A stretch of 64,000 bases of DNA from Gordonibacter sp034932485. Lineage in GTDB: Bacteria > Actinomycetota > Coriobacteriia > Coriobacteriales > Eggerthellaceae. The stretch is from positions 19,155-83,154 of the forward strand of contig JAYFOQ010000024.1 in assembly GCA_034932485.1 (NCBI GenBank), in the 5' to 3' direction. Positions 34,861 through 43,200 of the stretch are shown here, one piece after another; position 1 is the stretch's first letter, and each line of letters begins with the position of its first letter. Made by a program: the position numbers and the translations under genes. The notes beneath the pieces were generated by a model, which ran no database searches, had not been told where the DNA came from, and worked only from the letters and a program-made list of their open reading frames with translations.

Positions 34861-36132
34861 ATGTCCCTGATCGACACCATCATCACCATGCTGGGTGCTA
34901 TCGAGAGCGACACCATCGCCGTGCACGACGAGCGTTGCATCTCGGTGCGAAACCGCAATGCCGACTGCTTGCGTTGTGTTGAGTCCTGCACGTCGGGAGC
35001 GCTTGCGTACCGTGTGGGAGAAATTGCGGTCGAGCCCGATCGATGCATCGGTTGCGGCACCTGTGCGACAGCGTGCCCAACGTGCGCCATCGAACTGCGC
35101 AACCCGACGGACGACGAACTGACGAAGCAGGTCAAGCGGGCTATTGCTGCCTCGAAAGGTCATCCTGTGTTCGCTTGCGCCACCGCACTGCGCGGCGCTG
35201 AAGCGCAGGCGGAGCAGGTGCGGGGCGGCAAGCTGGGCAATCGGTCGCAACAGGCCACGTTGCCGTGCGACGAGGCGCATATTGTCGAAACCCCGTGCTT
35301 GGGACGCCTCGACGAATCGCTGCTCGTGGGGTTGGCTGCCTACCGCGCAACCGATGCGACGTTGGTATGCGGCGACTGTGCGTCCTGCGCGCATGCGCCA
35401 GGCGGCGCACTCGTGCGCACGGTGGTCGAGGGAGCTCGCAATCTGCTTGAGGCCTTCGGTAGCGATTTCTCCCTCGAATTTGCCGACAAGCTGCCGCAGC
35501 GCGAGGCGTCGGTGCAGGCATCCGTACGCGCTCAGGGAGTTGCTCAGGCGATCGACGGCGCAGCACGGCGTGCTGCCTTCAAATCCGCGAAGGACGCTTC
35601 CGTCCATGCGGTGGCAACTGCGGTGTCGCACGAGGTGTCCGCCCTTGCGGGCAACGGCGCAGAACCGACACCCCCGGCCTACCGCAAAGTGGGCAAGGAC
35701 GGCACGCTATCGCACTTTGTTCCCACTCGCCGCGTGCGTCTGTACAATTACCTCAAGCAGGTAGGTCAGCCCATAGTCGACGAGGTGGAAACGCGCGTGA
35801 TCGGCTCGGTTGCCATCGATACCGAGAAGTGCCGCTCATGCCGCATGTGTGCGGTGTTCTGTCCGACCGGGGCTCTCGCAAAACTCGACGAAGACGGTGC
35901 CTGGGGCATCGTTCACCGTCCGAGCGCCTGCATGCAGTGTCGGCTTTGCGAGCGCCTTTGCCCCGAGGACGCTGTCACGGTGAGTGGGCTCGTTCCCATC
36001 GATCAGTTCATGGGCAAGCAGGCTGTGTGTTATGCGATGAAAAAGCCCACGTGGGAACCGAACAAGCCCGCATCGATGTACGGCAAGGTGCACACTGTGC
36101 TGGGTGACGATCTGGAGATGTGCATGTTCTGA
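34861..36132 (+). CDS. Polyferredoxin with four 4Fe-4S motifs
   Basis: 423 residues from ATG 34861 (AAGGAA upstream). Two N-terminal motifs (CLRCVESCTSG and CIGCGTCATACP) and two near the C-terminus (CRSCRMCAVFCP and CMQCRLCERLCP) flank a middle part with Cys pairs CGDCASCAH and CLGRLDESL, which resembles modules that hand electrons onwards. No signal sequence is visible, so it is probably cytoplasmic and links the NapGH-like unit to a soluble partner. It closes the redox operon or is followed by the gene at 36382 after 249 bases. Confidence 0.75.
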   Translation: MSLIDTIITMLGAIESDTIAVHDERCISVRNRNADCLRCVESCTSGALAYRVGEIAVEPDRCIGCGTCATACPTCAIELRNPTDDELTKQVKRAIAASKGHPVFACATALRGAEAQAEQVRGGKLGNRSQQATLPCDEAHIVETPCLGRLDESLLVGLAAYRATDATLVCGDCASCAHAPGGALVRTVVEGARNLLEAFGSDFSLEFADKLPQREASVQASVRAQGVAQAIDGAARRAAFKSAKDASVHAVATAVSHEVSALAGNGAEPTPPAYRKVGKDGTLSHFVPTRRVRLYNYLKQVGQPIVDEVETRVIGSVAIDTEKCRSCRMCAVFCPTGALAKLDEDGAWGIVHRPSACMQCRLCERLCPEDAVTVSGLVPIDQFMGKQAVCYAMKKPTWEPNKPASMYGKVHTVLGDDLEMCMF

Positions 36133-36288
36133 TTGCGGCCGTTTGCGGTCTATCTGGCAGGTATGTGCCGATTTGTTGCATGGGCTGGCTGCATCATGTT
36201 TCCGGCCGGACGCCCATCAGGCATTTTGCGTGAAGCATGCGTCATACAAAGCAGCGTGGCCGCTTTGAACCGCGCTTTTTGCAGCAAA

Positions 36289-36348
36289 TTGGCAGATACT
36301 TGCCAAAAAACGGCGAACTCGTCGACAGGTCGCAATCGATCTGTCGAC
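36289..36348 (+). promoter_or_regulatory. Two inverted repeats before the gene at 36382
   Basis: TTGGCA-6-TGCCAA at 36289-36306, followed by AAAA, and GTCGACAG-12-CTGTCGAC at 36321-36348 lie in the 249-base gap after the polyferredoxin gene. They could form a terminator or operator for the downstream gene. No other signal is seen in this gap. Confidence 0.4.
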
Positions 36349-36381
36349 TCCGTCTCCAGGGCGGTACGAAAGGGAAGCAGG

Positions 36382-37257
36382 ATGATTAACTACACGATGC
36401 CGGACTTCACGGCGAACCTTGGCCTCAACCTGTTTTTTATCAGGTTGCTCGACCAGCATCCCGAGCTGTTCCAGGACAAGGTACGCATTGACAGTGTGTA
36501 TGGTTGCTTTCCTGGTTGTGTGCTTAATGGAGGCCGCGCTTATCTGCGTGAATGCTCCACGCCAGTGCAGATAGAGCAGACGTTCTCACTGCTTGAAGAG
36601 CACGGTGTGAAGGTGCGGCTTACGCTTACCAATATGCTGGCCACCGAGGAGCAGCTGCGCGACTCTTACGCTTGTGCCATTTTGGAAGCGGCCAGCCGCC
36701 ATCATGCAGAGGCTATTGTTTATGCCGACGCGGTGGGTAACTATGTGCGCGATCGCTACGGCATGCGCTGCGTGCTATCCACCACGCGTCCCCTCGCTGA
36801 CGTGGTCGAACTCAACTGTATGACGAAGCGCTACGACTATGTGGTACTGGACTACAACCGTCACAAAGACCCCGTCTTTCTCAATGCCATCGAGGACAAA
36901 GGCAAGGTCGAGGTTATGGTGAACGAGTTCTGTACGAAGGGCTGTCCGCACCGCCAAGAGCACTACCTGCACAACAGTCAGGACCAGCACGATGGCACCC
37001 TGCGCCCCTTCGCCTGCGTGTCCACACGCCCCGATTTCTTTGGGCACCAACAGGATCATCCTGTCATCTTCACCGATGACGAGGTGCACGCGCTGCACGA
37101 CGAGCAGGGCATCGAGTATTTCAAAATCGTCGGGCGTGGGGTTCCGTTCGAGACCACGCTGGAGTCCCTTGCCTATTATTTGCTGAAGCCCGCCTATCGC
37201 GAAAACATCAAGCAGCAGGTTAGAAACCTTGTCCAGAAGCAGACAGTCGTTAATTAA
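36382..37257 (+). CDS. Unidentified protein, possibly U32-peptidase-like TIM barrel
   Basis: 291 residues from ATG 36382, which has AAGGGAAG upstream; the open frame runs back to 36133 without a better start. Visible motifs are DSVYGCFPGCVLNGGR near residue 35 and EVMVNEFCTKGCPHRQEHYL near residue 180. The second, with Cys-x3-Cys-Pro-His/Arg, recalls U32-peptidase-like barrel proteins that bind an Fe-S cluster, but this is a weak resemblance. Context with ferredoxins would fit an Fe-S protein. No firm function is assigned. Confidence 0.6.
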   Translation: MINYTMPDFTANLGLNLFFIRLLDQHPELFQDKVRIDSVYGCFPGCVLNGGRAYLRECSTPVQIEQTFSLLEEHGVKVRLTLTNMLATEEQLRDSYACAILEAASRHHAEAIVYADAVGNYVRDRYGMRCVLSTTRPLADVVELNCMTKRYDYVVLDYNRHKDPVFLNAIEDKGKVEVMVNEFCTKGCPHRQEHYLHNSQDQHDGTLRPFACVSTRPDFFGHQQDHPVIFTDDEVHALHDEQGIEYFKIVGRGVPFETTLESLAYYLLKPAYRENIKQQVRNLVQKQTVVN

Positions 37258-37360
37258 GAGGGAGCATCAGCTGATTAAGAGGGAGCAGCGCATCGATTAT
37301 GCGTCCATGGTATTTATTATTAGGTTGTGTGGTGCAGAGCAGGGATTAACTCATCTTAAT

Positions 37361-37395
37361 AAATGCGTTTTGAAGGACAAATGCGTTTTGAAGGA
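37361..37395. repeat. Two 17-bp direct repeats
   Basis: AAATGCGTTTTGAAGGA occurs at 37361-37377 and 37379-37395, one base apart. It lies just beyond the end of the interrupted regulator gene. A short tandem duplication is the simplest reading. Confidence 0.85.
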
Positions 37396-37398
37396 TTT

Positions 37399-38841
37399 CT
37401 AACTCTTCTCGCTTTCAATGCGGTTGATTAGCTCCTGCTGCGAATGTACGTCGACCTTGCGGTAGATGCTCTTAATGTGGCTCTTTGTTGTCTCGTCTCC
37501 AATGACCAGCTCCTCGCTGATGAATGCGCGGTTGCGACCTTTTGCCAGCAAGAAAAACACTTCGACTTCGCGAGGGGATAGGTGGCAGCGCCGTGCTAGG
37601 CGTGTGCCTGCCTTCTCGAAGTCTGAGGCGGTATCGGCTTCTTCCATGGGTTTAACGAAACCCCACGCGGTGTTCGCCGAGCCGTTCCCTAAGGCGAATA
37701 GAGCGATGATAAGAATGACGAAGATGAAGCCTGCAGATAGCATTGCCATCTGTAACTCTGTGGTAATGAGACCGATAGTTATAGAAGCTGCAACTGAGCC
37801 AACAAACTGTCCGAGCTGAATCGAAAAGAGACCCCAGCCTACCACCCAACCTGCAGGAACATTGCCGCGTGCAACAACGACAGGCCATAAAGCCCATAAA
37901 ACAATATAGAAGTACTGGTATCCTGCTTGATGAACGCCGGTTCCAATGACGTTTCACGGTTCGGCAAGGGGTAGGAACAAAAAACCTGCTGCCATCAAGG
38001 GTAGTGCTATCTGGTAAGTTAAATGGTCGAAATCCATTTTGTATACACTCATGGTAACGAAGATGGCAAGGGAGCCACCTACAATAGCCACGATATTCAG
38101 TAGATCTCGGATTACAATCCATTCGTTTCCGGCGGGAGCCAAGAGCCCTTTCATAATGCCGAAAGACGATCCAAAGAATAATGCAATGGCGATAAGTTTT
38201 ATGGGTGGCTTCTCCTTTACCCTTACATTGCGACTGCGGCGAGGCAAACGAGGAGCGCTGTGCTTGTAGTGGAGGAAAAGACCCATGCTCGCAAGGGGCA
38301 ACATAGCTACGATTACTTGTGCCGCATCGGTGGGAATTAATCGTACGATGAAGTAAAGTCCTGCTGCAATAAGAAGCGCCATTACGCTGTAGTTTACTGT
38401 TCGTTTCGATCCGAGTGAAGCGAATAATTCGGCCCACATTGTTACGATGATGCCACTTCCGATGCCTGTCAGCACCGCACCCAAAACATATAAGAGCGAG
38501 GCTCCGCTTGCAACAAGAGCAAGAGCCGGATGCGATAAGGCTAACGTGCCTACAACAGTAATGATGCCTCCAGCTAAAGGAAGCCCTTTGATATCGCCGA
38601 GTGGGTTTCGCAAGTGAGAGAGCAAAAGAAGAAAGGCTATGGTTACCACATTGGCCGAAAGCGATACGACCCACAATGGCTCGAGCGGCACGAGGCCAAC
38701 TCCTGTTCCGAGTGCATCTAAATGCGCGCTCTCTTCATAGAAAAGCGGACTCCAGAACACGCACCATATCCATATCCAATGCGCCGCAAAGCCTAGCAAA
38801 TCGGGCGTGCGCCACAGTTCTCTGCGCAACGATGATGCCAT
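37399..38841 (-). pseudogene. LuxR-type membrane regulator interrupted by an in-frame TGA
   Basis: The start at 38841 has GGGAGGGG upstream. About 295 residues of multi-helix membrane domain end in LAEP at a TGA (37954-37956). The same frame then continues open without interruption (NVIGTGVHQAGYQYFYIVLW and so on) to a LuxR helix-turn-helix (CHLSPREVEVFFLLAKGRN, IKSIYRKVDVHSQQELINRI). Without the TGA this would be a 480-residue protein like its relatives in the window. Nonsense mutation of a Trp or Arg codon, or a sequence error, are the likely causes. It is divergent to the flavoprotein at 39106, which it may once have controlled. Confidence 0.8.
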
Positions 38842-39105
38842 GTGCCCCTCCCTTTGACTCGAATGAGCCATTCCCTTATCCGATTATACGCGAGGCAAGG
38901 GTCACGCGCCGCAGGCAGCTCAAGAAGGCCTCCCCCTGGCTGGGGGAAATTATGCGTGAACGGCCATTTCCCCCAGCACACGGGATGAAAGCATGGGGTG
39001 CTCGACGGTATGGTCATGCGGTGCGATGGAGGAATCGCATTTGGCTCCGCAAGGGATGAGCGCGGATGTCCAGAGAAGGATATAAGGGATGTGGAGGGAA
39101 TTATC

Positions 39106-40908
39106 ATGACTCAAAACGAGCAGAGTAAAAAGGGACTGTCGCGCCGCGCGTTTCTCGGGCTGGGCGGCACGGCTCTTGCTGGTGCTGCAGTGGCGGGTAT
39201 GGCCGGGTGTGCGCCGCAGGCGAAAAGTGAATCTGCTGCTGGTGAGACTGTTGCGACGCAGAGCAAGAACGGTGCCACGGCTGGACCCGACGCTGCGGGC
39301 ATTCATAGCTGGGAGATTGCTCCTGAGGCTATCCCGTCAGATAAGATTAAGGGTACGGAAGAGTGTGATGTGCTGGTTATTGGCGCGGGTCTCGGTGGGT
39401 GCTGCTCGTCCATCGCAGCACTTGAAGAGGGCGCCGGCAAAGTTATTGTTATCGATAAGAATCCTGAGACAGTAGTTGCGCGTGGTGTTCATATTGCTGG
39501 CTTCCATACGAAGGTACAGCAAGATCTGACAGGGAAGGGGTTGCTTGCGGAGCCCGACTACGGTCACGTAGTGCGCCGCTGGATCAACTGGGCGCAGGGT
39601 CGCGTGAAGGAGCCGCTACTGTGGGAGTTTGCGCACAAGAGTGGTGCATGCTTTGACTGGCTCTACGGTCTAGCAACCAAGAAGGGGCTCGAAGCGATGC
39701 TGTGGGATGGTTACTATAAGGGACCCGACTACACTGAGTATCCGTTTACGCATATCTTCTACAAGGCCGGTAAGCTTGAGGAAACGGTAAACTTCACCTT
39801 CTATCAGGGTTCTGGCGTGGGTGATGTGTACGGCAACGCCGTGTTGGTGCCAGCTCTTTATGACACCATTAAAGAAAACGGAGGAGAAATTCGTTGGAAT
39901 ACCAAAAGCGAACGTCTCATTCGTGAAGGTGACGGCCCCGTTACTGGCGCAATCGTGTCTACGGGTAAAAATGAGTACACGCAGATTAATGCCAAATCAG
40001 TCATTATCGCTTCGGGAGACTACGCTGCCGACGACGAGATGTTCCGCTACTACTCACCCATGACTGCTTATGCTATGGATGGTCGTTTCTATAATCCACC
40101 TGATTGTGATACCGGCGATATGCACAAGCAGGCCCTCTGGGCGGGTGCAGCTATGCAGAAGTCTGAGCCGCATTCAGCCGTAATGCACCTTGACTTCGGT
40201 GCCGCCAGCTACGGCTTCCTGCATGTGAACTGGGAGGGTAAGCGCTTTAAGAACGAAGATGTAAACACCCAATCCAAGAGCGTTACTAAAGCACTGCAGA
40301 CAAATAAAGAAGCATGGAGCATTTATGACTCGCATGGTCTTGAGCAAGTAAAGCAGCAGATTGATGCTGGGTTGGGCGGCGGTTTGCAGTGGGGTCAGCT
40401 CACGCAGCCGGTAGGTGGCGAATATAACCTAGAAGCCCAGAAGTTGGTGTTGGAGGGCGAGGTTGAAAGTGGTCAGACGCTAAAAGCCAATTCACTTGAA
40501 GAGCTGGCTAAGATGATGGGTGTGCCGGCCGAAAATCTCACCGCGACGGTAAAACGCTACAACGAGCTGTGCGATTTAGGTAAAGACCTCGACTTCGGCA
40601 AACGCCCCGAGGTTATGGGAAAAGTGCAAGATCCACCGTTCTATGCAGGTAAACTGGTGGCCAGCTTGCTTACCATGTGTGGTGGCTTGCGTCAGGATCT
40701 CGACTGTCGCGTGCTCGACGCCGAAGACAAGCCGGTGGAGGGCCTGTACGTGTGTGGCTCGGCCGCAGGTGAATTCTTTGGGGCGGGCGACTATCCCACC
40801 TACGTGCCTGGTATTGGTCATGGACGCTGCGTGACCTTTGGCCGTATTGCAGGCATTAACGCCGCTGGCGGGAATGCTGCCAAGGCAATTCCAAATTTGG
40901 AAATCTGA
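39106..40908 (+). CDS. Tat-exported FAD-dependent reductase (fumarate reductase-like flavoprotein)
   Basis: 600 residues from ATG 39106 (GGAGGG upstream). A twin-arginine signal SRRAFLGLGG ends in a lipobox-like AGMAGC, so the protein may be exported and lipid-anchored. The FAD-binding fold begins with CDVLVIGAGLGGCCSSIAAL near residue 88. The C-terminus GIGHGRCVTFGRIAG lacks the Asn-Arg-Leu-Gly motif of true fumarate reductases, so the substrate is probably another alkene or a natural product. It has no own FMN or haem domain. It is divergent from the interrupted LuxR regulator. Confidence 0.82.
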   Translation: MTQNEQSKKGLSRRAFLGLGGTALAGAAVAGMAGCAPQAKSESAAGETVATQSKNGATAGPDAAGIHSWEIAPEAIPSDKIKGTEECDVLVIGAGLGGCCSSIAALEEGAGKVIVIDKNPETVVARGVHIAGFHTKVQQDLTGKGLLAEPDYGHVVRRWINWAQGRVKEPLLWEFAHKSGACFDWLYGLATKKGLEAMLWDGYYKGPDYTEYPFTHIFYKAGKLEETVNFTFYQGSGVGDVYGNAVLVPALYDTIKENGGEIRWNTKSERLIREGDGPVTGAIVSTGKNEYTQINAKSVIIASGDYAADDEMFRYYSPMTAYAMDGRFYNPPDCDTGDMHKQALWAGAAMQKSEPHSAVMHLDFGAASYGFLHVNWEGKRFKNEDVNTQSKSVTKALQTNKEAWSIYDSHGLEQVKQQIDAGLGGGLQWGQLTQPVGGEYNLEAQKLVLEGEVESGQTLKANSLEELAKMMGVPAENLTATVKRYNELCDLGKDLDFGKRPEVMGKVQDPPFYAGKLVASLLTMCGGLRQDLDCRVLDAEDKPVEGLYVCGSAAGEFFGAGDYPTYVPGIGHGRCVTFGRIAGINAAGGNAAKAIPNLEI

Positions 40909-40955
40909 GTGATTCTTTCATACGCGTAGAAATTATCTGACGCGAAGTCCACCAT

Positions 40956-40990
40956 GGCCGCCATTCGTCCCTCCTTCCCGAATAGCGGCC
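40956..40990 (+). terminator. Hairpin after the flavoprotein gene
   Basis: GGCCGCCATTCG and CGAATAGCGGCC pair with one C-A mismatch around an 11-base loop, 48 bases after the stop. No long T-run follows, so a weak terminator is likely. Confidence 0.5.
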
Positions 40991-41036
40991 TTGTGCTATC
41001 ACGGATCGTTTCGCCAGTTCAAGAAGCATCACCCCT

Positions 41037-41081
41037 GAGGTTTGAGAGGTTTTTTGCTTGGGTTTTCCGGTTTCAAACCTC
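41037..41081. promoter_or_regulatory. Inverted repeat upstream of the FMN/FAD reductase
   Basis: GAGGTTTGA (41037-41045) and TCAAACCTC (41073-41081) are exact complements, about 95 bases before the ATG. They may be an operator or a leader hairpin. Confidence 0.4.
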
Positions 41082-41174
41082 TACGGCGATGCGGTGTTTA
41101 CTCCCTGAATCTAGCCTTAACTTTGCTGAATCGGGGATTCGTAATAGTGCGAATCGAACAACAGGGAGGGAATT

Positions 41175-42998
41175 ATGTCGAACCTTTCACGCAGGAATTT
41201 TATCGCGGGTGGAGCCGTTGCGGCACTGGGCGGAACGCTTGCTCTTGCTGGCTGCGCACCAAGTGGCAAAGGCGACTCGAAGAATGCGGGAGTTAAAGGC
41301 GAAGGTGCAGCTCAGTCATGGACGGGCGTCTCTAACGGTAAAGGCGGCGCGCTGGAGGTAGAGGTTATTACTGAGGGTGATACCATCGCCCGTATCAACC
41401 TTATTAAATCGCGTGAAACTTACGGCGTAGGTACGACGGGTATCGATATCGTATCTAACCTTATCGTAGAAAATCAAACCCTGAACGTTGACACTGTTTC
41501 GGGCGCTACGGTATCCAGTATGGCTTTCCTGTCGGCTGTATCGAGCGCCATCGACGCATCGGGCATGAAATCGAGTGAATGGAAGAAGCGCGATAAGGCG
41601 GTTCCTGCTGCACCCGAAAACCTCGAGACAAACGTAGATGTCGTGGTTGTTGGTGCTGGTGGGGCAGGGTATGCCGCAGCCATTACGGCAGCAGATGCAG
41701 GCAAAAAAGTTGTGCTATTAGAAAAACTGGGCATTACCGGGGGCGATACTATTTTATCGGGCGGTGCTATGGCGGTGCCGAATAATTGGTTCCAGCATAA
41801 GGCGGGTATTGAAGACAGCGTTGCCAAAATGGCTGAGGATATGATTGTTGGCGGCGACCATGTGGGCGATCCGGCGCTGGTGAATGTTATTTGTGAAGGT
41901 GCACAAAATGCCTTTGACTGGCTGGTATTTGAAGGCGGTGTAGCATGGCAGCCGTATCAGCGTTTCTTCGGTGGCCATTCCGTTGCACGTTCGCTTATTC
42001 CTGAGGATAACGAAGGAAGCGGTATTATCTGCAAATTGGAAAAACGGGCTGAGGGTCTGAAGAATTTGGTTGTTTGCCGCAACACCAAAGCCGAAGAATT
42101 AGTACAGGATGCATCTGGCGCTGTTGTGGGGCTGAAGGCTACCAACACCGCTACGGGCGATTCGTATGATTTCAAATGCAAAGCGGTTGTGCTTACCGCA
42201 GGTGGCTTTGGTGCCAATGTAGACATGCGTAAGAAATATAATCCCGAAATGGACGAGAGCATTCTTTCCACTGATTCGGTGGGCGCCACGGGAGACTGCC
42301 ATGTAATGGCTGAGAAAATTGGCGCGAACCTTATCGATATGCAGTACATTCAGACCTATCCTACGTGTGATGCCCAGACCGGAGCGTTGCTCTATGTTGC
42401 CAACATGCGTCTCGAAAACCGCGCCATCTGTGTGAATAAAGAGGGCAACCGTTTTGTTGAGGAAATGGAACGTCGCGACGTTATCTCAAACGCCGTCAAG
42501 GTACAAACCGACGGTATGGGCTACATGCTATTCAACCAGACAGGTCTCGACGCTACGGATATAGCTACGGTCAACGCAGCAGAATTCGATGGCCTTGTAG
42601 CGCGTAATCAGCTGGTGAAGGGCGACACCATTGCCGCAGTATGTGAACCCTTTGGCGTCGATGCGGCAGAACTTGAGAAAACCACCGAGAAGTGGAACAG
42701 CTACTGTAAAGCTGGTAAGGACACCGATTTCAACTATCGTGCGAAGTTGAATCCCATTGAGGGAGGCCCCTATTACCTTATGGCGTTTAAGCCTTCAGTG
42801 CACTACACCATGGGGGGCTTGCACATTAATCCTCAGGCGCAGGTGCTCAATGATGCGGGGGCGCCAATTCCTGGTTTGTTTGCAGCGGGAGAGCAGGCGG
42901 GTCATAAGATGGGTACAAACCGCTTAGGGTCCTGTTCTATCACTGATGTCATCGTGTTTGGGCGTATTGCTGGCGCGAATGCAGTAGCGTTGGTGTAG
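41175..42998 (+). CDS. Tat-exported FMN/FAD reductase, fumarate/urocanate reductase-like
   Basis: 607 residues from ATG 41175 (GGGAGGG upstream). A Tat signal SRRNFIAGGAV ends in LALAGC, a possible lipobox. Residues about 48-127 are an FMN-binding domain with DTVSGATVSS, where Thr112 should carry covalent FMN added by an ApbE enzyme (not in this window). The FAD domain starts with VVVVGAGGAGYAAAITAA near 155. The substrate-binding His543 (VHYTMGG), Arg583 (GTNRLGS) and the ERRD Arg434 of fumarate reductases are kept, but the other carboxylate-binding His is Tyr395 (IQTYPT). That substitution has been linked to urocanate reductase. A LuxR membrane regulator follows on the same strand. Confidence 0.85.
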   Translation: MSNLSRRNFIAGGAVAALGGTLALAGCAPSGKGDSKNAGVKGEGAAQSWTGVSNGKGGALEVEVITEGDTIARINLIKSRETYGVGTTGIDIVSNLIVENQTLNVDTVSGATVSSMAFLSAVSSAIDASGMKSSEWKKRDKAVPAAPENLETNVDVVVVGAGGAGYAAAITAADAGKKVVLLEKLGITGGDTILSGGAMAVPNNWFQHKAGIEDSVAKMAEDMIVGGDHVGDPALVNVICEGAQNAFDWLVFEGGVAWQPYQRFFGGHSVARSLIPEDNEGSGIICKLEKRAEGLKNLVVCRNTKAEELVQDASGAVVGLKATNTATGDSYDFKCKAVVLTAGGFGANVDMRKKYNPEMDESILSTDSVGATGDCHVMAEKIGANLIDMQYIQTYPTCDAQTGALLYVANMRLENRAICVNKEGNRFVEEMERRDVISNAVKVQTDGMGYMLFNQTGLDATDIATVNAAEFDGLVARNQLVKGDTIAAVCEPFGVDAAELEKTTEKWNSYCKAGKDTDFNYRAKLNPIEGGPYYLMAFKPSVHYTMGGLHINPQAQVLNDAGAPIPGLFAAGEQAGHKMGTNRLGSCSITDVIVFGRIAGANAVALV

Positions 42999-43016
42999 AA
43001 GCATTCTCCCTCCTTT

Positions 43017-43046
43017 CCGCCCCGTCTTTTCTTCTTGGCGGGGCGG
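43017..43046 (+). terminator. GC-rich hairpin after the FMN/FAD reductase gene
   Basis: CCGCCCCG and CGGGGCGG pair around a T-rich 14-base loop, 19 bases after the stop. A second hairpin, AACGGCTCC with GGAGCCGTT, lies at 43117-43146 and is followed by CGCTTTGCTT. Confidence 0.55.
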
Positions 43047-43200
43047 GTTCGTATCGCCGTTAAGCGGAAAGCTTTCTGGAAATACCACGTGAAGAGATGT
43101 CGGTATCTTCTTTTTGAACGGCTCCGGTTTGCGTCCTGGAGCCGTTCGCTTTGCTTACAGACGCCTTGACAGGGATGCTCCTTCCTCTATGATGCGAGAC

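Noticed and set aside
34291..35631. 446-residue open frame antisense to the NapH and polyferredoxin genes
   Set aside because: Composition is typical of a shadow of GC-rich coding sequence and the plus-strand genes are clear.
37361..37395. CRISPR-like repeat
   Set aside because: Only two copies, one base apart, with no spacers and no cas genes.
37954..37956. TGA in the regulator read as selenocysteine
   Set aside because: No selenoprotein precedent for this family and the only formate dehydrogenase here uses Cys; a nonsense mutation or error is simpler.
37652..38674. 340-residue open frame on the minus strand overlapping the regulator
   Set aside because: It is out of frame with the conserved membrane domain, rich in Arg/Ser/Cys/His, and resembles nothing; a shadow frame.
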